From contig JABVXV010000162.1 of NCBI GenBank assembly GCA_013365325.1, positions 62,001 to 126,000 on the forward strand: 64,000 bases of DNA. Reading direction: 5' to 3'. Below, one piece after another: positions 24,267 to 35,669 of this stretch (its first letter is position 1; each line of letters begins with the position of its first letter). The translations under genes and the position numbers were made by a program. This DNA is from Dipetalonema caudispina (taxonomy: Eukaryota > Nematoda > Chromadorea > Rhabditida > Onchocercidae). The notes under the pieces are model-generated. The model was not told the DNA's origin and made no database searches. It worked only from the letters and a program-made list of their open reading frames with translations.

Positions 24267-26210
24267 TCATAGCTCCTCATTATACTGCTTTCTTTTTTGC
24301 TTCCGTAATTCCATAACATACGCTGGATGACGTCGCACATATTCCACTTGCTCAAATAAATAAATTGAACTGATTTTGGTATATGAAAATTTTAAATGTC
24401 TAATTTTCACTCTTCTTCCTCCTTCCCTAATGAATAACCTGATATTTACTGGAAAGTTTTCGAAAATAAGTAATTATTCAACATATAGCAAAAGACTTCA
24501 TAGCTCCTTCACAGTTAAAGTTACAAATAGATATATTTCAGATGCCTAGAACGAACAAAAGTTAAAACGTCGTAGACCGCATAAAAGCATGTCAGAAAGT
24601 CAGGTTATGGTGCCGAATTCTGGAAATTTGGAAAATTGCAAGAAAAACTGACATCGACTTTATGAAAAGAAAAAAAAATATTTCCCAAGTTCCAAATCTC
24701 TTAGTGCTGTATGTTTACCCATCGAATTTATGTTTTGAAACCGAAATATATGGAACATGAAGTTGAAGCTAAATATATTATAAGTATGTTTGGATATCCA
24801 TTAAAAGCCTAAGATGAGAAAATTCTAAAGGATTGACTCACAAACAATAAAATTACACGTACCATAAGAACAAGTCTTCGAAATTCATCCCGATTAAATC
24901 GATAATTTCGAAATTTTTGATGTGGCTCACCCGTTTGTGGATGCATACCCTTACCAACTGGAAATACCTTGTCGCTTTTCGTCCATGTAAAATATTTGAT
25001 ACCACGAAGGCGTGCTAGGTCCAAATAACAATCTGTATCACCACAGTTGTACCTTAAAATATTTGAAAGAAACGATAACACTACCTAATCAATACAACTA
25101 ATTAAAAAGTAAACAAACAAAGAGAATAAATATCAAGCAGTAATAAAACTGTAAAACAATTAGTGTAAACTATTCCTGATAGTTACATGACTGTAAAGTG
25201 AACATCAATCTTCCGAGGAAAATCTTGATCAAGAACATCAAATTCGAAAAAAAAAAACAAAAAACAAAAATAAAAAATAAACATGACTTTGAACTTTCTC
25301 ATCCTCCCTCTCCTCCTCTTCTTCCCTTTGCTTGTTTATCATCGATCAAACAACTAGACAAAGATCAATGATAAGTGATTACTAGCAAAAACATCAATTA
25401 GAAACATACAATTCAAAGATGACAGCCCAATCCGGCAAAAACAACAAATGTGTTAAACCACTACCATGCATTCCAATGAATACATCGCTATTATGTGTGA
25501 TTTCCAGTTGTTGTAAAAATGTAATACTTCTGTAATGTTTCAATAGAATTAATTACAAGAAATGAAGTTTAAAAAAAGGAATTAAATTTAAAAAAAGAAG
25601 AGTTACAAGAAATGGTCAAAATGATCTGAAGCTTTTGTACGAACTAGTAGGAACATTTTTTGTTTATATATGCAAGTTAATGAATGGGAAAGAAATTGTT
25701 TGATTTTCATAACTAAGTATTTTTTTCTCAATATTTCTTTGGTAAACTAACCTGAAACCTAGACAAGAATAACGAACATGTGACTAATTTATTAACCAAT
25801 CAAAATTGCCAAGCAAATAAGCCGATGCTTTTACTAACCAACTTCCAGATACTTTGATAAGATACAAACCTGTTATAATCGACTCGTCTTTCAGTAATAC
25901 CCGGAATATCCTTCAAAACATCCATTAGCTAAAATAAAACATCGACTTTTCAAGAAGAAAAAAAAGATGAACATAAGTTACTGAATTTAGTAAAACATAG
26001 ATGGAGAAGCTGCTGATTAATATTTAACAGAGAAATGATATTATAAAACAGCTAATATTAATACAATCTAAAATGTATGTATAATTAGCACACAAGATAA
26101 CTCCACCTAACTGATTAATTTAATTTTCGGGCAAAGCATACTTATTTCCCTGAGCTAGAATGGATGCTAACAAATCTAATACATCAAATAACAAGGATAC
26201 TTATTCAGAA

Positions 26211-26301
<91 letters not shown>

Positions 26302-26784
26302 CGACAAGAACAAAAATAACCATTGCAAAACGAAGATGGATGAATGTATCAGTCGAAAATTGAAATATTATTTAAAAATTAAAATTTAAATGTTGAAAAA
26401 ATTGTAGAAGGAAAAAATCAAGCAAAATATTTTTCGAAATAATTTATTAATATTTCCAGAAAAAAAAAAAAAAACTTTTTTCCATATTTTAGCATATATT
26501 AATTATTGCTCAGAAAAAATAACAGATGATCAAATAGATCGATAGATGAAAAAATTTTGTAAAAAAGATAAAATAAGCACATTTTAAAAGATGTAATTAT
26601 AGCGAATAGCGAAAAACCAATCCCACACCAATCTACATTACATTACGACAAAAGCTATTTTGCTATTGCTTAACACAATCATTAGAGTGCCATCTCATCT
26701 TTTTGAACAAGAGGTCATCAATGGATATTGATAGGATAGGATGAATGGATGATAATAAACTTTAGTTTCGAATAGATTTGAGTA

Positions 26785-26826
<42 letters not shown>

Positions 26827-29315
26827 TGTATGTGTGTGTACATCAGTGTTAACTAACTAACCGTCTAACTATTCCATTCTTTAAATGCATCATCAATAAA
26901 TAGTTCACTGCAAACATTACATACTTCTTCATTTTCCTTCCATCTTCTTCTCCTTCTTAACGATATCAGCACTATAATTCCATTAAGCTCTTTACATATA
27001 TTATTACATTATCAATAAGTCAAAATTATTTTTTTTTTTTAATTACTACTCCTCCTACTATTACTAATGAATCATTTAATTACTTGATACCATTATATAT
27101 AATGGTATCATATATGTATATATTACAATATTTGCATCCAAAAAAAAAAAAAAAAAAAAAAAAAAAGAAAAAAAAAGGAAAAAAAAAACCTATTCATAAT
27201 ATATTAATTAAAAACATAATTTCATCTAAATGTCAAGCTTATCATGCTTATACTGTCATTAAACTCGATAACATTTGAAATCTCAGTTAATTCTTTTTTC
27301 ATTTAATTTCCTTAATTTCATTCGTTTCATATTTATTTTAAGCGAATTCAAACCTAGATTTAATCCGATCAGTCTTATCTTATTAATATTATAAATATAA
27401 CCTATACTTTATCTTTTACTTATCTACTTTATAAGCATAGTATTTTTCTTTTTTACTTCATTTATTATAAACATGAGTGATTTAATCAAATAATACATTT
27501 CGTATGTCCTAATTTTTAGATGCTGTCTACGGTAAATTTGGATTATCATAACCGGAGATTTCCATTTATCATTTTGACCACTACAATTTTACTCATGAAT
27601 CAAAAAATTTACAGCTCCAAGCAATGGATGAATATATGCCGAACGAATGCGCTAGCGATGGATTTGAAGCGAAACTCTTAGTAATGATATCGTATTTCAT
27701 CGCTCATCGTTAGCCTGATACATATTTTCGACATTTTTTTTGCATGCTATCACTATGGCTGCACCTATTCCCTATAGGACTTCTTCAAACAATTTGGTTT
27801 GTTAATATCTTTCATACTTTTTAGTTATTAGATGTAATCTGTAATCGAAATACCTAAATACAGTTACTTATGATTACTGCTGACAAACAAGTAAAAATAC
27901 CACTATAAAGTAAATAAAATTAGTAGAAATATGTAATTGTCGAATTTCTGAGATTTAGGATTAAATTGTTTTTCCAGCCAGTAGGATCATTCCCACCAAC
28001 TGTTTATTATCGTGATACCTATGGACTGCAGCATTTGATTGATGGTTGTGGAATCCAACGGAATCATGCAGATTCCATCACAACAGTGGAATCGGATGAT
28101 ACTGTAACAACGAAATCTACAGGTATATATCGAAATTTTGGAATCATGCCGAAGAAAGTAAATGTGCTAAATTAAGAAGTAAAAGCGAAATTTTCCAAGA
28201 AATTGAAAGCTGGAGATAGCAGCCGTAAAGACTAGGTACTAAACATAAAATTGCAAATAGAAGCTGACAAAAGGAATGCAGCATGGTAACATATTATTTG
28301 TAAAATAAAAGTGATTATGAAATTCAAGAATCCTCATTAAACTTCAGAGTAGTATACTTCCCCTTCCAGGCCTCTAAAAATGACCCGATATAAATTCGGA
28401 TCACCTCGAAATCGTAAAAATTTGCAAAGTTCGATTTATGGAATTTCGCTTTTCCTTAAACCATGATCTCATAACAACTCTTTGTTACACGCTAACTTCC
28501 AGTACGTACAATTGCAAATATCCACAACGTAAACCAGATGATCGAAAGTTCGACGTCCAAAGGAACCGTCAATTCACCGTCATTCCATGTAAGTTTGTTT
28601 TTTTTTCTTCTATCTCTCTTTTCTTATTAGTTGATATTGAAATATATTTTTAGTAATTAATACTGAAAATCCAACATTTCTCAATTTCGATAAAAATCCT
28701 GAACGCTAAATTAATTATAAAACAACCGATTTCATAAATTTCAGATTGATCAAGTGGTTACAAATCAAGTTATATTGATGCAAGCACGAACCTTGCTCAC
28801 TCTAACTTTAGTCGCTTTTGCTGCGGCACTTCAACTGGTAAATGTTACTCCCTTAAATTTTAAAACAAAAATTCAGATTAAGCATCTAATCTCTTCATGA
28901 ATTAGATTATTTTGTAGATGATATTTGGTATAATATGCGTTTTTTATGATGGATGCCCGTATTACCTGGCCGTTATTGCAAGTATCTTATTTATGCTCAA
29001 TGCTTCCACCGTATTATGCTTTATAAGGTATAGGCCAACAAGAACATTTCTGGTAAGGGTTCAAGAAATTTGCACCGAAGATTAAACTTACAGAAATGTT
29101 GAAATTTTTAAACTGCAATAATTAAAGATGAGGAATCTCACCCTTTATTGTACATAACTCTTTTATCAAATAATTATAGTTCGAGTGAAATAAATCTTCA
29201 AGCATCACTTGTCGTAAATAAATAAGCGCATAAGTCTTTTAAATTATTGCCTAGTGATTTGATTTTCCTTGTTGATTTAGAAATTCATAAATCCTAATTT
29301 TTTTTCAGACTGAAT

Positions 29316-29347
<32 letters not shown>

Positions 29348-32300
29348 AGATGGACATTACATCTTTTTATAAGTGATAAAAATATTAGTGATATTCTCAT
29401 ATGTCCATTTCTTATTATAAATGAATATTTTAGATGCTTTGTATTGCTTTTACCAGTATCAGTTTTATTGTTGCTGTGACAATATTCATTTGGACAGCAT
29501 ACTTAATCTATGGCGAAGATAAGCAAATACGAGGTCAAGGGTGGTCATTTTATGAGGTTATTGTTTGCTCAATAAATTACATCAACATATTGTTTTCTTG
29601 GTCTAAAATTCGGTCTAAAAAACCACAAAGTATTTTTCAAAAGCATAAATGGACATTCATTAAAGATTGTGGTCACTTTTCAGGAAAATTTCCTAGAACT
29701 TAATCGAATTGTATCCAATACACGAGTAGCTATGTACAGTTTGCACATGGTACTTTCTCCCATACAAGGTAATACATTTAGTTAAATGCTCCCAAAAAAT
29801 TACTCCTAAATTTTGCCTTTAAAACTGTATGAATAAGAGATATGCAGCAGGTCTGGAAACCTGGCAGGTTAATGTCACACGAGCTCCAACTGATTAAGTT
29901 GATTAGGTTAATGAAATCCAGAACTAGCAGTAATTTAAACGAACATACATGAAAAGTTACTCATAAAAAGTTAGAAAGAAGCGAGAAATGTAGTGAAACA
30001 TCAGTAAGAAAATATCGCATTATTTCATGATTCGAATCATGAAGTAGTAATTCGATATTTTCCACCAATTTTCCGATTTCATATGAAAATATTCTTATTC
30101 TAAAAAACAATATTTTCAGCACTATGTTGTGCTGGGATTTTGAATATACTTTTCAAAAATTTACGACATATTCAAATCGATCGAGTAACACGCGGCTACT
30201 TTTTTACGCAACCTCTTATCGGACAACAGGTCAGTCGAAGAATTTTTTCAAAAGATCGAAAATGAAATGGTTTCTTTGAAATCCAGCTTTGCTGCTATAT
30301 AAAATATTATGCGCAAATAAGATGATTTAAAGAAAAAATCCCGATGCCTAAAAAATTTTAAAAGATGAAGAAAACAAGTGGCATAACTTAGTATAACTAG
30401 ATTTGCAGACCGTGCTTGTTCCAATTGAATTAAAACAAGTGGATACATTTGATGAAAGTGAAATCGAAAATGCATCCGTTGGCGTACAAACAAGCGGTGG
30501 TAATCAAAGCAACAAAGACAGTTTGTGAAATTAGCAAAACTGATCCAGAAATATTCTTCTTCAGATTTTTACAAACTTTTGATATTAAAAAGGACGGGAC
30601 AAAAATCAAAAAAAAAAAAAAAAAAAAAAAAAATATTTGAAAAAATAAACAAATAAATGTATTTGACCATTTGACCTAATCGCATGCCAAAACAAGCAGC
30701 TAGAAAGAAATAGTAAATAATTAATAATTGTTCAATTACCTCATCTTCGTTCATTATTTTCCTGAACGGAGTACTCCTTGACAGTAACGTTACGCGAACC
30801 TTATCTAATAATGGTCCATTTTGTCGAATCGCCAAACGATGAAGGATATGGCGAGAAAATGCATGAATGAGGCCACTTCCTTCACAGCCATCAATCAAAA
30901 ACAATTTCACAAATCTTTAGATTGAATTTTCATATTGGAAATTTAAGTTTTATTTCCCCAAAAAGAACTTTATACTTGGTAAATTGCAAAATCATCGCGT
31001 GTCAATTACCGATTGTATAAAAGTTACACGTGTCAAAGTACCAAAGTCATCTTGTGGTTTTAATTACGTTGCGATTTTCTTGGTATCCACAGTCGGGTGC
31101 AGAGTATTTGATGATATAATTAAAAAGTAGAAGGAGTACAAGTGGCCTTACGTACGATCGTGGAGACTAATCAATAAATAAATGATTAAAAAATTTAGAC
31201 AGTTAAACGTCATTTTTTACTTAAAAACATTAAGCGTTAGTCAAAGTATCCGAGATAAAAGAAACATTTAATTTTACGGTGGCGAATATCGTAAAAATTT
31301 TTGCCTTACCTCAAGCTGTTCCTTCCAATAAGGTTAGGAAAATTTTTGTTTTATTAAAAGTGTGTTCACAATCTTCGTTACATTTGAATGCAATCAAAAA
31401 AGAATGGAAGATTTTTCCACTTTCTCTCACCTATCACTTAATCCTATCCACCTCACAGAATTTTGAATCATAAAGATATTCTGGAACCAGATCAATAAAT
31501 TCAATCAGTTTAAGGCTAAAAATCACCAGTTTCATATTTTTACATTATTGAACGGCAAAAAACAAACTATTTTTCAGCATTTTCGCTTGCAAATATTTGT
31601 AAAAAAAGTCGTGAAAATTGAACTTACTAATGGCATGTTATAATAGAGACCGAACCTCTGTCTGGCAAGCATCGAAAACATGGCATTCCGAAAACAGACT
31701 ATTTTACCATCCATATCAATCAGTTCATGAGGTGTATTCACCGTGAAAGCACGCCAAGTAGCTCCAAATGTGGGATCTACGAAACCATCAGACCACTAAA
31801 TATATTTTATAAGATGGGTCATAATAAACCATTACTTTATTCAATTTGCTAAGTTCTAGTTGGATCAACATGGACTGCTTTTTGATCAGTCATGGATCAA
31901 ATCTTATAGTTTCGTTGTTCGAATAAAGTAATAACACAAAGTTTAATTGACAAAATTTGTTAGTCGAGTGGCAAAATTAACCGTATCCCACCACAAAACA
32001 TCGATATCCATATCAATCGAACCATTAATGTGTTGGCTTGCGTATAGATTGATAAAATCACAAAAGTGATGATACATATTTACTGATGCATCTAATTTGA
32101 TCAGCACTGTTGGCTTCTCGAAAATTACATCACATCGATATTTCGAAATCCGAAAATCAGGATACGATGCAAAATACTTCAGTTCATGAGCCCTAGATAC
32201 GACTAACATTAATTATGGTTGTACTTAAAACGTGGTCAAAATGTTAGAACAACATAAAATACCCTAAAAAAAGGGTCACACAGTTTCAGTCCTAAAAATC

Positions 32301-34130
32301 CAATAAATCAATCAAATTGAACTGTCGAGAAGTAGATTAACGAGGAAGGTTAATGGTGTTAGAAGAAAAATTTCCCTGGAAGGCATCATCCTCAGCTTAT
32401 GTAAACAAATTACTTACCAACTTTGCAAATAACTTTTTTCATCAGCCCTGCTATGTAGCAGTTTTTCGTTAAACACTGCGTCACAGTTCCCACCAACTTG
32501 TCCTTCCCGGATCACATCATTTCGGTACCTTAAATTCAATGACTTTTATGGCAAATAAAGTTTTGCGAGCGAGTTGTAATCTCAAGCATTAACCGAAGAG
32601 AACTTTTACTATTCATTTAAAATATTGAAGAAACGACCAACTCAAACATCACTTACCTCTTCGAAGTTTCCGAATTCAAATTCTTGAAGTCGAAGAAAAT
32701 ATTCTTTGCTCGACAAAACCTCAAATGACTGGAACATTCCAGAAAACTACCTTCCTATAAATGAATCGATTAAATTCCTTGGAGGTAACAGGAAATTTTA
32801 GTTTAAAGAGTGAATTTCATCCGAAAACAGCTATAAATTTGGTGAATCAAATGAAAAATAATCGAATAACAATTACGTACAGTATGATTTGAAATACAGA
32901 TCGGCTCGATGCTGTAAAATGCTTCTGCTAATTTCGGAAAATCGCCTTGTTTTTGAAAAATCTCTAATTGCGATTCGGTACTGCTCTTACCCCTAAAGTA
33001 GTAGCATAAATGTTTGGTTGAATTTAATTGATATTCGTTCTTTCTTCAATAACTCTCCGTTAAGTACTCTAACCAACATTTTGGATATAAAGTTCAGTCG
33101 AATGCAAATGCATTGCTTACTTTCTATTTAGTGACAGCTCCTCTGCTTAATGTTCTTTTATTCAGACCTATTTAATGGAAAAATAAAAAATTCTGTAGCA
33201 TATACTAAATCATATTGAAATGAGAAATAGCAACTGTCAAAATAATATCCAAATGATAATCAAAATCTTGTCCTTACGGCATTTATTTCAAAGTAAGATT
33301 AGTTACAAATAAAAAAAAAAAAAAGCATATTAAAAATGGATAATGAGGTATACAGTCAAAAAAATAAAAACGAAAAAAAATTATAACGTTTTTATTACCA
33401 AATATATCTGAAATAATAAGTTCATAAAATCTGAAACCAACCAACTGTTTGGTTTTGTGCATTTTGTTTTTCGCACAGAATAACTGTTTTCCGGATTACA
33501 GTTTGGCTCATAACCCCAGCAATGCTTGTTGTTTATCACATACTGAAATTATGTTGTCACGTTACACTCACGGTTAACAATTTTGATTTCACTGAAGAAA
33601 CGCAGTTAAGTGTCAAGTCCTGCGCCATTCGTCATTGGAACGAAAACGCTGCATCAAATGACACAGTAGTCTTAGAATTGAAGTGATTTTAAAATCAAAA
33701 TTTAAATTTACGCTAAAATAAAACTTAGGAATAATCACACTAATTCGATTTTCACTTGGCAAATTTCTCTTGCTTTCACCAGTTGAAAACATAACATTCT
33801 CTTTTATGCGCATACAAGACAAAGTAGTATGAACCATAAAAAAGAAAGGAAATTCCAGTAAATTAATTTTAATTCGATTTTCACTTGTTCAACTTAACAG
33901 TTATTTTTGCTAGAATAAAAAATTTGCGAGACTCATTTGAAAACAACAGTAACAATAACAACCTTTAAACGGCAAATTTCATTTTTGAAGCATAAATTGC
34001 GGATCGTCTTATCTCTGTTTACCCAATACTGAATATGCTCCTCCGGTAAATGTAAGTTATCGATCAAATCAGATCCTTCTGTTGCTAGTGGAAAAAATAG
34101 TAGCAATATCAGAAGCATAATTTTATACAT
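24267..34130 (-). CDS. EOGT: EGF domain-specific O-linked GlcNAc transferase
   Basis: Twelve exons (minus, 5' to 3'): 34130-33963, 33542-33442, 32992-32881, 32754-32657, 32528-32418, 32192-31982, 31795-31628, 30895-30740, 25928-25870, 25529-25410, 25052-24863, 24350-24267. They give 525 aa, matching the family length of about 527. A hydrophobic signal peptide covers residues about 4-18. HCWGYEPNC (63-71) is the Cys-rich N-terminal motif. The GT61 core includes [20 protein letters not shown], a GMHGSGLTH motif (414-422) and [17 protein letters not shown]. The protein ends in YNEEL, a KDEL-like ER-retention tail. The family enzyme moves GlcNAc from UDP-GlcNAc to Ser/Thr of folded EGF repeats (Notch, matrix proteins) in the ER lumen. 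Oddities: the 30895 exon seems to use a TG 3' splice site, and the 4.8-kb intron 8 contains a whole gene on the other strand. Orthology is very clear along the whole length. Confidence 0.95.
26212..26292. repeat. Uninterrupted run of 81 A
   Basis: A pure A tract inside the large EOGT intron, followed by an AAGAAG-type stretch. The exact length in the genome is uncertain, since such runs are error-prone. Confidence 0.9.
26783..26840. repeat. TG microsatellite
   Basis: Alternating TG with occasional TA interruptions, in the large EOGT intron upstream of the nested gene. Confidence 0.9.
27520..30528 (+). CDS. Four-TM membrane protein of unknown function, nested in an EOGT intron
   Basis: Nine exons join in phase to 302 aa: 27520-27531, 27978-28122, 28503-28588, 28745-28837, 28918-29052, 29434-29556, 29684-29768, 30120-30229, 30409-30528. 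The first exon is tiny (four codons after ATTTTTAG, a likely trans-splice acceptor), so the extreme N-terminus is the least certain part. Residues 1-96 are a polar Ser/Thr-rich N-terminal region. Hydrophobic segments lie at about 97-122, 128-149, 154-183 and 213-238. Between TM3 and TM4 is a roughly 29-residue charged loop. The C-terminal tail is acidic and polar, ending in NKDSL. Layout is like CD20/MS4A- or Sanpodo-type tetraspans, but I see no diagnostic motif and do not assign a family. The whole gene lies in EOGT intron 8 (25929-30739), antisense. AATAAA signals at 30644 and 30652 would end the transcript just short of the next EOGT exon. Confidence 0.85.
30644..30657 (+). terminator. Poly(A) signals of the nested gene
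   Basis: Two AATAAA hexamers (30644-30649, 30652-30657) follow the nested gene's stop by about 115-125 bases. Their position between that stop and the EOGT exon at 30740 is what a compact nested gene needs. Confidence 0.5.
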
Positions 34131-34132
34131 TA

Positions 34133-34135
34133 CAT
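34133..34135 (-). promoter_or_regulatory. Start-stop uORF touching the EOGT start codon
   Basis: On the minus strand the sequence reads ATGTAATG. An ATG at 34135 is followed at once by TAA, and the last A of that stop is the A of the EOGT ATG at 34130. If the mRNA is trans-spliced at 34144, this minimal uORF is retained. Confidence 0.55.
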
Positions 34136-34343
34136 CTTAAATTCTAAAAATGAATAGTTTAACTAGAAAAAAAAGGTGGATTTACGCTCCGGTTTTCGCT
34201 TCATCATTCGGACATATACAAATCGTTTTGTTTACCTTGGTGATTTCTGGGAACACAAATTAATCAAATGAATTAATCAAATTAATAAAACTTATATCAA
34301 GTTTCCAAAGTCAAATTTCAACCAACCCCTGTCCACTTAACTT

Positions 34344-34348
<5 letters not shown>

Positions 34349-34391
<43 letters not shown>
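34349..34391. repeat. TA microsatellite
   Basis: About 21 TA units in the shared EOGT/SBF upstream region. Confidence 0.9.
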
Positions 34392-34394
<3 letters not shown>

Positions 34395-35645
34395 TAACCC
34401 AGTTTAATAATAAATGCTCTAAAAGATTAGAAAAATATATTGGAAATTCAATTTCATATTAATCCTCAATGAAATTAAGCCTTATTTTATCATTCATTAT
34501 ATAGAACTAATAAATTCTCAGTTCATTATATGCATAAAAATCTATTACTACTACTACTACTACTACTACATCACCATTCTCCCAAATATTTAACAAATAA
34601 CTTTATCAATCTTTCACATCCTCAAATGTCACACTTCTCTCATTATGCTTTTACAATTTTCTCAACCCCTCATCCTATACTCTGTAATAATCTTAGCAAT
34701 CTCTTCTACTTCTCAAATTATAATGCTACATCACAATCTTTCTTCATACATCACATCTCATCTATCTCTAATCTCCTCTAATCCGATAGTGTCTCACACA
34801 ATCTACTCATTCCTCATCACCTATTCAAAAAATGAGAGCATAAAGCACAATTTCTTCAAGAGATTAAAAAAAAAAAAGAAAAACCTGATCGTAATGGCTG
34901 GCACCATGTTTTACCGTGGATGCGGGATTTCAATATTTCCGGATTTCGATGCTTGTATTTTTTACTCTTCTCTTTAATTTAGACAACATGATTTTCCGTA
35001 GTGTCGAATAGAGAAATTGCAATGATTATTAACTGAATTAAAAGGAAGTAGTGAATAGAATCCGGAAAACAGAGTGATAGAGTATTCGAGAGAATTCGGA
35101 CAGATTAGGGACTTTATAAATGAGAAATAAAGGAAGGGAATTGAAAAGTGATGAAAATAGTTGAAAAATATATAAAATTGAAAGTATGAATAGTAAACAA
35201 AATTGCACGATAAGCAATGAACACTATTGATCAATGTGCTTGTAGTGTTTTCGATTTCTATTTTACTTATTTGCTATTAATGCATGAAATTGAATTTATT
35301 TGAAATTCTACTTCCTATTAGCTAGACATTGAATTAAAATTTCACGATATCAGTCAGCAAGTCACAAATTTCGACTTAAGTTACCATAACGTTTTGATTC
35401 GAAATATATTTACTGTTCTTCCAATTATCGCTTTGTTTATTGTTTGGTTTTGTAATTTCGAGTAAATTTCAAAGCTTCGGTTTAGGGTTTCTCTCGTTTC
35501 CCAGTATGAGAGAAAATTTTCTGTTGTAATTCTCGGATTATGTAAACCATAAAGATATTTGTTGCACAAATTGAACTTTTAAATCAAAGAAATTTCAACT
35601 GGTTATTGTTTTTCTGGAAACATTCAATAATTTTACCCAGGATCA

Positions 35646-35669
35646 ATGTATCGCCTGGATTCACTGTAA
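35646..35669 (+). promoter_or_regulatory. Seven-codon uORF overlapping the SBF start codon
   Basis: ATG at 35646 opens a frame for MYRLDSL, ending in TAA at 35667-35669. The final A of that stop is the first base of the SBF ATG (TAATG). It lies after the likely leader acceptor at 35640, so it should be in the mature mRNA. The layout suits termination-reinitiation control. Confidence 0.55.

Larger units (their letters stand above)
34131..35668. promoter_or_regulatory. Divergent promoter region of EOGT and SBF
   Basis: EOGT runs leftwards from 34130 and the SBF gene rightwards from 35669, so 1.5 kb must hold both promoters and 5' UTRs. Contents: likely trans-splice acceptors at 34144 (minus, TTTTTAG) and 35640 (plus, TTTTACCCAG), a TA microsatellite at 34349-34391, an ACT triplet run near 34540-34568, and two tiny upstream ORFs touching the main start codons. 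The ORFs at about 34530-35230 are low-complexity and not credible genes. Confidence 0.6.

Noticed and set aside
26160..26363. Poly-lysine ORF
   Set aside because: Translation of the 81-base A run inside the EOGT intron.
34530..34977. Two overlapping plus-strand ORFs between EOGT and SBF
   Set aside because: Low-complexity Leu/Ser/His/Ile sequence from TAC/CTA repeats; no splice sites linking to other exons and no known domain.
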